NCBI GenBank assembly: GCA_947068385.1
Contig: CAMTBF010000224.1
Coordinates: 1 to 6,408 of the forward strand
Length of the DNA stretch: 6,408 bases
Direction: 5' to 3'
From: an uncultured Lachnospiraceae bacterium
GTDB lineage: Bacteria; Bacillota; Clostridia; Lachnospirales; Lachnospiraceae
Below are positions 1 through 6,172 of the stretch, piece after piece. Within the stretch, counting starts at the first letter, position 1; the number at the start of each line of letters is the position of its first letter. Position numbers and translations under genes: made by a program. The notes beneath the pieces are model-generated. The model did not search any database. It saw only the letters and a program-made list of their open reading frames with translations, and was not told the DNA's origin.

Positions 1-116
1 TCCTCCCCTCCACCGGCGGCATAGGCACAACAATCTTCTACGTGGTAGGCGGAATCCTGGTAGTAGCGGCAGGCGTGCTCCTGATCACCAAGAAGCGCAT
101 GAGCAAAGAGCAGTAA
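1..116 (+). CDS. C-terminal end of LPXTG-type surface protein, probably the major pilin (partial)
   Basis: Only the last 37 codons are present; the first complete codon is at 3 and the TAA stop at 114-116. They encode a complete wall-sorting signal: LPSTGG at the very start, a hydrophobic segment of about 20 residues beginning at IFYVVGG, and a basic tail KKRMSKEQ. In this family a sortase cleaves between Thr and Gly of LPXTG and joins the protein either to another pilin or to the cell wall. A class C sortase gene follows on the same strand, so the simplest reading is that this is the main pilin of the locus. The domains that would prove it lie outside the window. The sorting-signal call is firm; the major-pilin call is inference from context. 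Confidence 0.88.
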   Translation, partial: LPSTGGIGTTIFYVVGGILVVAAGVLLITKKRMSKEQ

Positions 117-160
117 AAAGGACTTTCACAGATGAAATTTCCTAGATAGTTCAGTACTCC

Positions 161-189
161 CACCGGGGGCGGATGTCCCGTCCCCGGTG
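161..189 (+). other. Strong GC-rich hairpin in the pilin-sortase spacer
   Basis: Bases 161-172 pair with 178-189 (CACCGGGGGCGG against CCGTCCCCGGTG): 12 pairs including one G-U, with a five-base loop ATGTC. It is the most stable single element of the spacer. It is followed by CTCATGAAAG, not by a T-run, so it is not a standard intrinsic terminator. It could instead protect the 3' end of a processed pilin transcript or slow polymerase. Confidence 0.6.
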
Positions 190-358
190 CTCATGAAAGC
201 GGATGCCCCGGAGGGCAATCCCGAACCACACGCTATACGACATGCCGCACGAGCTGGCACCTTCCCGTGGTGTGCGGCGAGCAACGGATTCTGAAAGAAT
301 CCGGCCGACGCCAGCAGCGCAGACAGATGTCCTGACAAAAATATGACGCAATCGCCTG

Positions 359-380
359 CAGGTGCGCCCCGCGCCTCCTG
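359..380 (+). other. Hairpin directly upstream of the sortase ribosome binding site
   Basis: CAGG (359-362) pairs with CCTG (377-380) and GCGC (364-367) with GCGC (371-374) across a CCC loop, leaving a small internal loop of T against CT. The purine-rich sortase ribosome binding region (AAGGATAAGGG, 382-392) begins right after it. Its position would let it affect translation of the sortase; that role is inference. Confidence 0.4.
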
Positions 381-398
381 TAAGGATAAGGGAAACAT

Positions 399-1301
399 GT
401 GAAAGAAAAAGCACCTGAAAAAAGAAAAAAGAAAAAGGGATCCCTCTCCACGATCCTCCTGACGCTCATCCTGCTGGCGGGCTTCTCGGTCATGCTGTAC
501 CCCACGGTCAGCGACTGGTGGAACTCCAGGCATGCCAGCCAGGCCATCGCCAACTATGTGGAGGCCGTGGCGGACATGGACGAGGACGTGAAGAGACAGA
601 TGCTGGAGGCGGCAGCGGCGTACAATGCCTCCCTGAGCCCGGGGGTGCACTTCAAGCTCAGCGACCAGGAGTATGCCGAGTATGAGTCCCTGCTGGACCT
701 CACTGGCACGGGAATCATGGGATATGTCCAGATTCCCTCCATCGACGTGAACCTGCCGGTCTACCATGGCACCGAGGAATCCGTCCTGCAGGTGGCCGTG
801 GGGCATATCGCCGGCTCGTCCCTGCCCGTGGGCGGGGAAGGCTCCCACTGCGTGCTGTCCGGGCACAGGGGCCTGCCTACGGCCAGGCTTTTCACGGACC
901 TGGACGATATGGGGATGGGGGATCTCTTCACGGTGAGCGCCCTGGACGAGGTCTTTGCCTATGAAGTGGACCAGATCCGCATCGTGCTCCCGGAGGAGGT
1001 GGATGAGCTGGGGATCGTCCCGGGGAAGGACTACTGCACCTTGGTGACATGCACCCCCTACGGGGTCAACACCCACCGGATGCTGGTCAGGGGGCATCGG
1101 ATAGACAACCTTGACGACAAATCTGTCATAACGGTCACCGCGGAAGCCCAGAGGATACCTTCCTATTACGTCATCCCCGCAGTGGGGATACCCCTCCTGT
1201 TCGTCTCGCTGGTCATCATGCTGGCAGTGTCCGGCAGGAGGAAGCACAGGAAGACGGGGGAGGAGCTTCTGGAGGAGTTCAAGAATAGAAGAGAACCATA
1301 G
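399..1301 (+). CDS. srtC: Class C (pilin-polymerising) sortase
   Basis: A 300-residue membrane-bound transpeptidase that should join pilins covalently by cleaving LPXTG-type signals and transferring them to a lysine of the next subunit. Seen in the protein: a very basic N-terminus (KRKKKKG), a first membrane segment at about residues 16-34, the sortase barrel from about 105, the catalytic His156 in LSGHRGLP, Cys218 in TLVTCTPYG, and Arg227 nine residues later in NTHRMLVRG. A second membrane segment lies at about 257-278, followed by a basic tail. Two membrane segments and 300 residues fit class C. The usual Asp-Pro-aromatic lid motif before the barrel is not visible. The start is GTG at 399: an in-frame TAA at 387 excludes anything longer, and the ATG at 397 is followed at once by a stop. 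A modest AAGGATAAGGG site precedes it. It follows an LPSTGG protein and precedes a pilin-motif protein, which are its likely substrates. Confidence 0.93.
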   Translation: MKEKAPEKRKKKKGSLSTILLTLILLAGFSVMLYPTVSDWWNSRHASQAIANYVEAVADMDEDVKRQMLEAAAAYNASLSPGVHFKLSDQEYAEYESLLDLTGTGIMGYVQIPSIDVNLPVYHGTEESVLQVAVGHIAGSSLPVGGEGSHCVLSGHRGLPTARLFTDLDDMGMGDLFTVSALDEVFAYEVDQIRIVLPEEVDELGIVPGKDYCTLVTCTPYGVNTHRMLVRGHRIDNLDDKSVITVTAEAQRIPSYYVIPAVGIPLLFVSLVIMLAVSGRRKHRKTGEELLEEFKNRREP

Positions 1302-1314
1302 AATGATTCGAGTT

Positions 1315-1323
1315 AAAAGGAGG
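1315..1323 (+). promoter_or_regulatory. Strong ribosome binding site for the 1332 gene
   Basis: AAAAGGAGG ends eight bases before the ATG at 1332. It is one of the best Shine-Dalgarno matches in the window, much better than that of the sortase just upstream. This suggests the pilin-like product is made in larger amounts than the sortase from the same mRNA. Confidence 0.8.
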
Positions 1324-1331
1324 AAACGCCC

Positions 1332-2495
1332 ATGAAAACGAAATGGAAACGCCGTGAGCGGCTGCTATGCCTTGCGACGGCATCCATGCTGGCAGTCGGC
1401 CTGATCGCCGCGGCCCTGATGCCTTGCGGCACGGCGCATGCGGCCCCGACCCTTGACCTGGACAGGGAATGCAGGCTCCAGGTGAAGCTGGCGGCTATGG
1501 CGATGGAAGAAGGCGGCACGGAGGAACTGCCCGATGCGGCCATCGACCTGTACAAGGTGGCGGATGCTGAGAAGGAGGAGGGCTATGACACGTACCGCTT
1601 CGTGAACCGGGACGGGTTCGCCGGGCTGGAGTGCGATGTCCCCCTGGGGGATCCGGACGCGGACGGCAGGGAGCTGTGGACTTCGCTGGCCCAGCAGGCC
1701 GCTGCCATGGCCTTCTCAGACGCTGCTGCCGTGTCGCCGGTAGTGGAGGGAGCCGCGCCGAACACGGACCTGGCTCCGGCGGGAGCCTCCGGACTGGAGC
1801 CGGGCCTGTATCTGATGATCGTCAGGGGGAAGGGCCTGGAGCGGGAGGACTACATCGAATACAGCGCACAGGAGACGGGGGAGGCGCTTATCTCCACGGT
1901 TGCCTATTCCGACTCCTATACCTTTACCTATAGCCCCCAGCTGGTGGCGCTGCCCACCAAGGAAGGGGCGGAGGGCGGCATCGCCACCTCCGATCCCGGC
2001 GACTGGCTCTATGAGCTGGAGCTGGAGCCGAAGTTCGCCATGGACGGGCGCTTCGCCGACCTGCGGATCGACAAGGAGCTGACGGAGTACCTGGCGGGCA
2101 GCCCGGCCACCTTCGTCTTCACCGTGGAGGCCGTGCTCCATGGCAGCGTGGTATACAGCAACGCGGTGTCCATGACCTTCGACGGGCCGGGGATCCAGAG
2201 CGAGCTCATAGCGGACAGGATTCCCGTAGGGGCCCAGGTCACCGTCACGGAGGTCTACTCCGGAGCCACTTACCGGGTGGCGGCGGGCAGCGCCCAGGCG
2301 CAGACCCTGACCATGGCCAACGGGGATGCCGGGAGCGCGGACTTCGCCAATATCGCCTCCTTCCGGAACGTCTACGACGGCTCCGGCCGGGAGGGCGCGG
2401 CGATCACGAACCATTTTGAATACATGGACGACGGGGAAGGCCTGATCTGGAGCTGGACGCAGGATCCGGGCCGGACGCCGGGCGCAGCCGACTAA
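1332..2495 (+). CDS. Secreted pilin-like protein with a pilin-motif lysine but no sorting signal
   Basis: 387 residues. A basic N-terminus and hydrophobic stretch (about 10-32) end in AHA-AP, a good type I signal peptidase site after residue 37. The first extracellular region contains DLYKVADA (72-79) and GLEPGLYLMIV (154-164), wording typical of Gram-positive pilin domains. W225 to K234 reads WLYELELEPK, which fits the pilin motif WxxxVxVYPK, so K234 is the candidate lysine for isopeptide linkage. The region after about 245 (IDKEL, FVFTVEA, VTVTEVYSG, ITNHFEY) resembles DUF5979/Cna-B-like beta domains. The C-terminus (WSWTQDPG to the end) has no LPXTG, no membrane segment and no basic tail, so the protein cannot be a sortase donor or anchor itself. 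It lies 30 bases after the sortase gene. It is likely a fibre component or end-cap; the family assignment is from recognised motifs, the role is inference. Confidence 0.78.
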   Translation: MKTKWKRRERLLCLATASMLAVGLIAAALMPCGTAHAAPTLDLDRECRLQVKLAAMAMEEGGTEELPDAAIDLYKVADAEKEEGYDTYRFVNRDGFAGLECDVPLGDPDADGRELWTSLAQQAAAMAFSDAAAVSPVVEGAAPNTDLAPAGASGLEPGLYLMIVRGKGLEREDYIEYSAQETGEALISTVAYSDSYTFTYSPQLVALPTKEGAEGGIATSDPGDWLYELELEPKFAMDGRFADLRIDKELTEYLAGSPATFVFTVEAVLHGSVVYSNAVSMTFDGPGIQSELIADRIPVGAQVTVTEVYSGATYRVAAGSAQAQTLTMANGDAGSADFANIASFRNVYDGSGREGAAITNHFEYMDDGEGLIWSWTQDPGRTPGAAD

Positions 2496-2509
2496 GGGGG
2501 TGGGACGAG

Positions 2510-3076
2510 ATGAAAAGAAAGAAGATTCTTCCGGCAGCAGGATATGCCGCCGCTGCCCTTGCGGCGGGCCTTGTCCTCACCGCCGGGGCGGGGGAGGCCT
2601 GGGCGTACTTCACCACCTACACCAGCGCTTCCGGAGGCTATGCCATCGACCTGAGCAATGAGACGCGGATCGTGGAGGAATATTCCAACCACACCAAGCG
2701 CCTGGTGGTGTCCAATGACGGCACCCGGCCGGTGTACGTCAGAGCCAGGGCCTTCAGCGGCAGCCAGTGCGCGCTGGCCTACAGCAGCGAGGACGGCCGC
2801 TGGCAGGCGGGGAATGACGGATACTACTATTTCAGCGAGCCCCTGGCCGGGGCGGTGGCCGGAGAGGACGGCACGGTGAGCACGGCCAGGACCAGCGAGC
2901 TGCTGGTCCAGATAGAGTTCCCGGCGGACGCGGAGGAGGGCGACGAATGCAATGTAGTCGTCGTCTACGAGTCCATCCCGGTGCAGTATGACACGGACGG
3001 AAACGCCCTGGCCCCTCAGGCCGCGGACTGGTCGGTGCCCCTGGCCAGCGGCAGCACGGAAGGAGGGAATGACTGA
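2510..3076 (+). CDS. Small exported TasA/camelysin-like protein with SipW-type signal
   Basis: 188 residues. A lysine-rich start (KRKK), an Ala/Leu-rich hydrophobic segment (8-27) and the sequence GEAWAYFTTYTSASGGY (28-44) match the N-terminal pattern of SipW-processed proteins such as TasA and camelysin, where the mature chain begins near an AYFT or YFTTY motif; the probable cut is after Ala32. The rest is predicted beta-rich (NHTKRLVVSNDGTRPVYVRARAF region, a typical TasA-like strand stretch). Cys87 and Cys147 could form a disulfide. No sorting signal or C-terminal membrane segment is present, so it should be released or built into fibres. Its ribosome binding site is weak (GGGGTGGGA). It begins 14 bases after the previous stop, and its TGA shares one base with the next ATG. 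The SipW-type peptidase gene at 5618 is the obvious partner. The family call rests on the N-terminus and context. Confidence 0.75.
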   Translation: MKRKKILPAAGYAAAALAAGLVLTAGAGEAWAYFTTYTSASGGYAIDLSNETRIVEEYSNHTKRLVVSNDGTRPVYVRARAFSGSQCALAYSSEDGRWQAGNDGYYYFSEPLAGAVAGEDGTVSTARTSELLVQIEFPADAEEGDECNVVVVYESIPVQYDTDGNALAPQAADWSVPLASGSTEGGND

Positions 3077-3795
3077 TGAAGAAGTTGAAGAAGCTGATTG
3101 CTTCCCCTGTCACCACCATAGCCGCCTTTGCCGTTGCGGCCGGGCTGCTGCTGTTCAGCTCCATAGGCGGGGCCAGGGCGGCGCTGACCTACTTCTCCGA
3201 TGACTATGCGGCCAACATCCAGCTCCATGAGATCGGCGTCACGCTGGTGGAGAACGGCGCCCCGGTGGAGGGGGAGCTGCTGAAGGGCCTCCTGGCGGAG
3301 GGGGAGGAGCTGAAGCTGGGGAAGGCCTATCAGGAACAGCTGAATGTATACAACAGCGGCGTCATCAACGAGTACGTCCGGGTCAGCATCCACAAGTACT
3401 GGGTGGATCGGGAGGGGGAGAAGATTCCCAGCCTGTCGCCGGAGCTGATTGGGCTGAACCTGGTGAACCTGGGGACGGACTGGCTGGTTGACCAGGAGGC
3501 CACCACCAAGGAGCGCACGGTGCTCTACTACAACAAGCTCCTGGCCTCCCAGAGCGAGACCCCTCTCTTCGCGGATAAGCTGACCATCGACGGCAGCATA
3601 GCGGACAGGGTGGGGGAGACCAGGGAGACCTCCGGAGGATATACGACGATTACCGTGACCTACGAGTATGACGGGGCCCGGTTCTGCATCGAGGCCAAGG
3701 TGGACGGCGTGCAGGAGCACAACGCCCAGGACGCGATCTGGAGCGCATGGGGCCGCAGGGTGACCATAGACGACGGCGTGCTTCGCCTGAACTAG
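3076..3795 (+). CDS. Second exported SipW-dependent-type fibre-like protein
   Basis: 239 residues. The N-terminus has KKLKK, a long hydrophobic core (about 12-30) and GGARAALTYFSDDYAANIQL (31-50); the YFSD sequence just after the ARA-A cut site is the hallmark of SipW-dependent-type signal peptides. The mature part is mostly polar and predicted beta-rich, with YNSGVINEYVRVSIHKYW (92-109) corresponding to the strand region where TasA-like proteins say that a value is given by an external subunit or strand; that fold assignment is tentative. Only one cysteine (Cys204) is present, and there is no C-terminal anchor. The start is fixed by GGAGGG at 3062-3067, eight bases ahead, and by the one-base TGATG overlap with the previous gene, which implies translational coupling and roughly matched output of the two proteins. 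The two proteins are similar in layout but not obviously in sequence outside the N-terminus. Confidence 0.72.
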   Translation: MKKLKKLIASPVTTIAAFAVAAGLLLFSSIGGARAALTYFSDDYAANIQLHEIGVTLVENGAPVEGELLKGLLAEGEELKLGKAYQEQLNVYNSGVINEYVRVSIHKYWVDREGEKIPSLSPELIGLNLVNLGTDWLVDQEATTKERTVLYYNKLLASQSETPLFADKLTIDGSIADRVGETRETSGGYTTITVTYEYDGARFCIEAKVDGVQEHNAQDAIWSAWGRRVTIDDGVLRLN

Positions 3796-3807
3796 GAGGG
3801 AGAGACA

Positions 3808-5628
3808 ATGAGGAAAAGATTACTGACGCTGGTCCTCCTGGCGGGGACGCTCATCTGTGCTCCGGCTGCGGCGCGGGCGGAGACGCTGGCCTCGGAGAGG
3901 AACATATCCTTCACCAGCGACAACAAGCTGTCGGAGGACCGCTCGGCGGCGGACATGAACAATGCGGTCTATGACCTGCAGCCGGGAGACGACATCACGA
4001 TTACATTGAATCTGAAAAACGATAATGCGTCCGCGGCCAACTGGTACATGACCAACGAGGTGCTGCAGTCCCTGGAGGAGACCGCGGGCAGCGGGGCCAG
4101 CGGCGGCGCCTATGAATACGAGCTGGCCTACACGGATCCCGCCGGGGCCCGGGAGATTCTGTTCACCAGCGATACCGTGGGCGGCGAGAACAACAGCAGC
4201 CGCGTGGGCCTGAAGGCCGCCACCAGCGGGCTGGAGGACTTCCTGTACCTGGACACCTTAAGCCCGGGCCAGCGGGGGGTCATCACCCTGCGGGTGGCGC
4301 TGGACGGCGAGACCCAGGGCAACGACTACCAGAACACCCTGGCCAGCCTGCAGATGAACTTCGCGGTGGACACCACCACCGTGAACAACCAGACGGTGAC
4401 CCGTGTGGTGGACGAGAACGGGACCCCCATTTTGGTGGACGACAGCGGCAATCCTGTAGAGGTGGACGAGGATGGCGGCAGCTCCGCCCGGACGAGGATC
4501 GTCCGCACGGGGGACGAGAACGACCTGCTGCCCTACATCGCAGCCGCCGGCGTCAGCGGCCTGCTGCTCCTGTTCCTGGCCATCCTGGGCATAAAGGAGC
4601 GGAAGAAGGCGAAGAACGCCGTGAAGGCCCTGAGCCTTGCCCTGGCGCTGAGCCTGGCCTGGGGGATGTCCGGCAGGGCCCAGGCCGCGGAGGACTATAC
4701 CTATACGCTGCGCCTCTACGCGGGGGCCCAGGGGACCATCGACGCCTCCGTGGTGCAGCGGCTCTCTGACGCGGGCGCTACCGTCAGCATAGAGGACGGG
4801 GAGGTCTGCGTGGTCAGCGGGCTCCATTACGGGGAGCAGGTGGTGTTCGACATACAGCGGGGCGTGGCCCTGCAGGAGGGGAGCAAGTATTACCGCAAGG
4901 GCTTTCGGGTCAGCGGCGAGGACACGAACAGCAACCGGCTGGCGAACCCTTCCGTCACGGTGAACGGGGACACGGACTATGTGGTGGCCTATGGCATACA
5001 GGGCGAGACGGTGGCCTATACCGTCACCTACCGGGACACGGAGGGGAACGAGCTGTACCCCAGCGCGGTATACTACGGGAACGTAGGCGACATGCCGGTG
5101 GTGGCGTACCAGTACATCGAGGGCTGGCAGCCCCAGGCCTACAACCTGGGCAAGACCCTGGTGGCGGACGCCTCCCAGAACGTGTTCGATTTCATCTATA
5201 CACGGATACCCACGGTGGTCAACACCAACACGGTGGTAGTGCCGGGGCAGCCTGCCGCGCCCCAGGAGCCTGGGGCGCAGGAGCCTGAAGGGGTCACGGT
5301 GGTGGAGCCGGAAGAGGAGCCGGAGGCTCCCATAGAGCCTGTGGGGGAGGAGATAGAGGAGGACGAGACGCCGTTGGCGCCGCCGGACGACTATCGGAAC
5401 CTTGACGAGGAGGAGACGCCGCTGGGCGGCTACGACGGCGGGGAGGATGGGGATGACGACGACAAGGGCATCATGACATCCATCCTGGACGACATCGCCA
5501 CGCCGCTGGCAGTGCTTCCCACGCCGGCCAAGGCAGGCATCCTGGCCGTGCTGGCGGCCCTGGCGGGCGCGGGCATCTGGCTGATCGTGGCGGCCAGGAA
5601 GAAAGGGAAGAAGGAAGATGAGCAGTAG
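3808..5628 (+). CDS. Tandem surface protein, apparently two exported proteins fused in frame
   Basis: 606 residues. Module A: signal peptide (cut near ARA-ET, residue 24), a beta-rich region with LQPGDDITITLNLKNDN (57-73) and LSPGQRGVITLRVAL (151-165), then IVRTGD (231-236), a membrane segment (about 241-262) and the basic tail KERKKAKN. This is the layout of a complete anchored protein with a degenerate sorting-type end. Without any stop it continues into module B: a second signal-peptide-like stretch (271-293, ending GRAQA-AE), an extracellular region, a MucBP-like domain (about 402-467, YTVTYRDTEGNELYPS and YGNVGDMPVVAY), a Pro/Glu/Asp-rich stalk (about 478-553) with the repeated words ETPLA and ETPLG, the motif LPTPA (570-574), a final membrane segment (576-596) and a KKGKK tail. 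AGGAGG at 3794-3799 overlaps the preceding stop and fixes the ATG. The 3' end overlaps the peptidase gene by 11 bases. Likely a surface anchor or accessory of the fibres; its exact role is unknown. Confidence 0.8.
   Translation: MRKRLLTLVLLAGTLICAPAAARAETLASERNISFTSDNKLSEDRSAADMNNAVYDLQPGDDITITLNLKNDNASAANWYMTNEVLQSLEETAGSGASGGAYEYELAYTDPAGAREILFTSDTVGGENNSSRVGLKAATSGLEDFLYLDTLSPGQRGVITLRVALDGETQGNDYQNTLASLQMNFAVDTTTVNNQTVTRVVDENGTPILVDDSGNPVEVDEDGGSSARTRIVRTGDENDLLPYIAAAGVSGLLLLFLAILGIKERKKAKNAVKALSLALALSLAWGMSGRAQAAEDYTYTLRLYAGAQGTIDASVVQRLSDAGATVSIEDGEVCVVSGLHYGEQVVFDIQRGVALQEGSKYYRKGFRVSGEDTNSNRLANPSVTVNGDTDYVVAYGIQGETVAYTVTYRDTEGNELYPSAVYYGNVGDMPVVAYQYIEGWQPQAYNLGKTLVADASQNVFDFIYTRIPTVVNTNTVVVPGQPAAPQEPGAQEPEGVTVVEPEEEPEAPIEPVGEEIEEDETPLAPPDDYRNLDEEETPLGGYDGGEDGDDDDKGIMTSILDDIATPLAVLPTPAKAGILAVLAALAGAGIWLIVAARKKGKKEDEQ
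4498..4686 (+). other. Junction of the two modules: sorting-like anchor followed by an internal signal peptide
   Basis: Residues 231-293 of the 606-residue protein. IVRTGD, a 20-residue hydrophobic helix and KERKKAKN would normally end a wall or membrane protein. It is followed directly by VKALSLALALSLAW and GRAQA-AE, a textbook export signal with a signal peptidase cut site after residue 293. Either signal peptidase cuts the chain here and releases two products, or the protein stays as one with two closely spaced membrane helices. A GTG codon at 4621 could also serve as a separate start for module B, with AAAGGAG at 4593-4599 upstream, though the 21-base distance is long. Confidence 0.65.
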
Positions 5629-6142
5629 TCCACAGGGACTGGAAGCGAACAGGCGGGGCGGGAAGCTGGTTCCCGCCCTTTGCAACATATTCGGCACCTT
5701 GATCCTGGTGAGCGTGATCGCACTCTATCTGCCGATCACGCTGGCCCATGCCAGGGGATATGAAGTCTACAATGTAGTCAGCGGCAGCATGGAGCCCGCG
5801 ATCCCCGTGGGCAGCGTGATCTACGTGGAGACATTGCGGGCGGAGGACGTGGCGGAGGGGGACGTGATCGCCTTCCACGGCGGGAGCTCCGTCATCGCCC
5901 ACCGGGTGGTGAAGAACCGGGTGGGCGAGGGGGAGTTCATCACCAAGGGGGACGCCAACGCGGAGAACGACATGAACCCCGTGGGGTACAACGAGCTGAT
6001 CGGCAGGGTGTGCCTGCACTATCCGGTGGTGGGCGCGTTCCTGGAGGTGTGCACCAGCAATGTGGGGAAGGTGTACCTGATCTGCTTCGCGGCCTGCGGG
6101 GCCATGCTGAACATGCTGGCCGGGCGGCTGCGGAACCGGTGA
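5618..6142 (+). CDS. sipW: SipW-type (S26B) signal peptidase I
   Basis: 174 residues, a normal size for the ER/archaeal-like SipW group of signal peptidases that cut signal peptides on the outer face of the membrane. A membrane segment at about 20-43 comes before the catalytic box VVSGSMEPAIPVGS with nucleophile Ser57. IAHRVV supplies His95, the SipW-group general base in place of the Lys of ordinary bacterial SPase I. FITKGDANAENDMNPV (108-121) carries the conserved Gly-Asp, with Asp112 as the likely third residue. A second hydrophobic segment (about 150-167) ends near the C-terminus. The ATG lies inside the end of the preceding gene (11-base overlap), with AAGGAAG just before it, so translation is coupled. 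Its likely substrates are the two SipW-type exported proteins at 2510 and 3076, by analogy with SipW and TasA in Bacillus subtilis. The peptidase call is firm; the substrate call is inference from the cluster. Confidence 0.94.
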   Translation: MSSSPQGLEANRRGGKLVPALCNIFGTLILVSVIALYLPITLAHARGYEVYNVVSGSMEPAIPVGSVIYVETLRAEDVAEGDVIAFHGGSSVIAHRVVKNRVGEGEFITKGDANAENDMNPVGYNELIGRVCLHYPVVGAFLEVCTSNVGKVYLICFAACGAMLNMLAGRLRNR

Positions 6143-6172
6143 GCGCAGGGAGCGGCCGGACCGGCGGCTGAG

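Larger units (their letters stand above)
117..398 (+). promoter_or_regulatory. Structured non-coding spacer between pilin and sortase genes
   Basis: No convincing gene lies in these 282 bases. On the + strand the sequence can fold into a series of local hairpins: 119-143 (weak, directly after the pilin stop), 161-189 (12 pairs), 204-217 (TGCCC, CGGA loop, GGGCA), 244-278 (GCCGCAC with GTGCGGC, with a small inner CAC/GTG stem), 285-303 (CGGATTC, TGAAA loop, GAATCCG) and 359-380 (just before the sortase ribosome binding site). None is followed by a T-tract, so a classical Rho-independent terminator is not supported. A 12-base motif occurs twice, GCGGATGTCCCG at 169-180 and GCGGATGCCCCG at 199-210. 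It matches no riboswitch class I can recognise. It could set the pilin-to-sortase ratio through mRNA processing or partial termination, or be an RNA leader; this is inference. No good -35/-10 pair was found. Confidence 0.5.

Noticed and set aside
161..189. Rho-independent terminator after the pilin gene
   Set aside because: The hairpin is strong, but CTCATGAAAG follows instead of a T-tract.
332..347. Promoter elements CTGACA and TATGAC before the sortase gene
   Set aside because: Each resembles a -35 or -10 box, but they are only a few bases apart and no partner box lies at a 16-18 base distance for either.
151..414. 87-codon minus-strand frame covering most of the 117-398 spacer
   Set aside because: Upstream of its ATG the minus strand is T-rich with no Shine-Dalgarno sequence, and the protein has no recognisable motif. 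The hairpins explain the region better.
126..1247. 373-codon open frame on the minus strand across the spacer and sortase gene
   Set aside because: Opposite the sortase with its intact catalytic residues; the translation is His/Gly/Arg-rich without a recognisable domain.
2200..3615. Shared IADR words and AGCGGACAGG in the 1332 and 3076 genes
   Set aside because: Only about ten bases match and the surrounding sequences do not align, so this is a chance match, not a repeat or shared domain.
5452..5466. DDDDK sequence (residues 549-553), an enteropeptidase site
   Set aside because: It sits in a highly acidic stalk where such a run arises by composition; there is no reason to see a processing site.
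4258..5697. 479-codon open frame on the minus strand
   Set aside because: It lies opposite the 606-residue gene, which has clear domains. Its own protein is rich in His, Arg, Val and Leu with no motif or ribosome binding site; long antisense frames are expected in GC-rich coding DNA.
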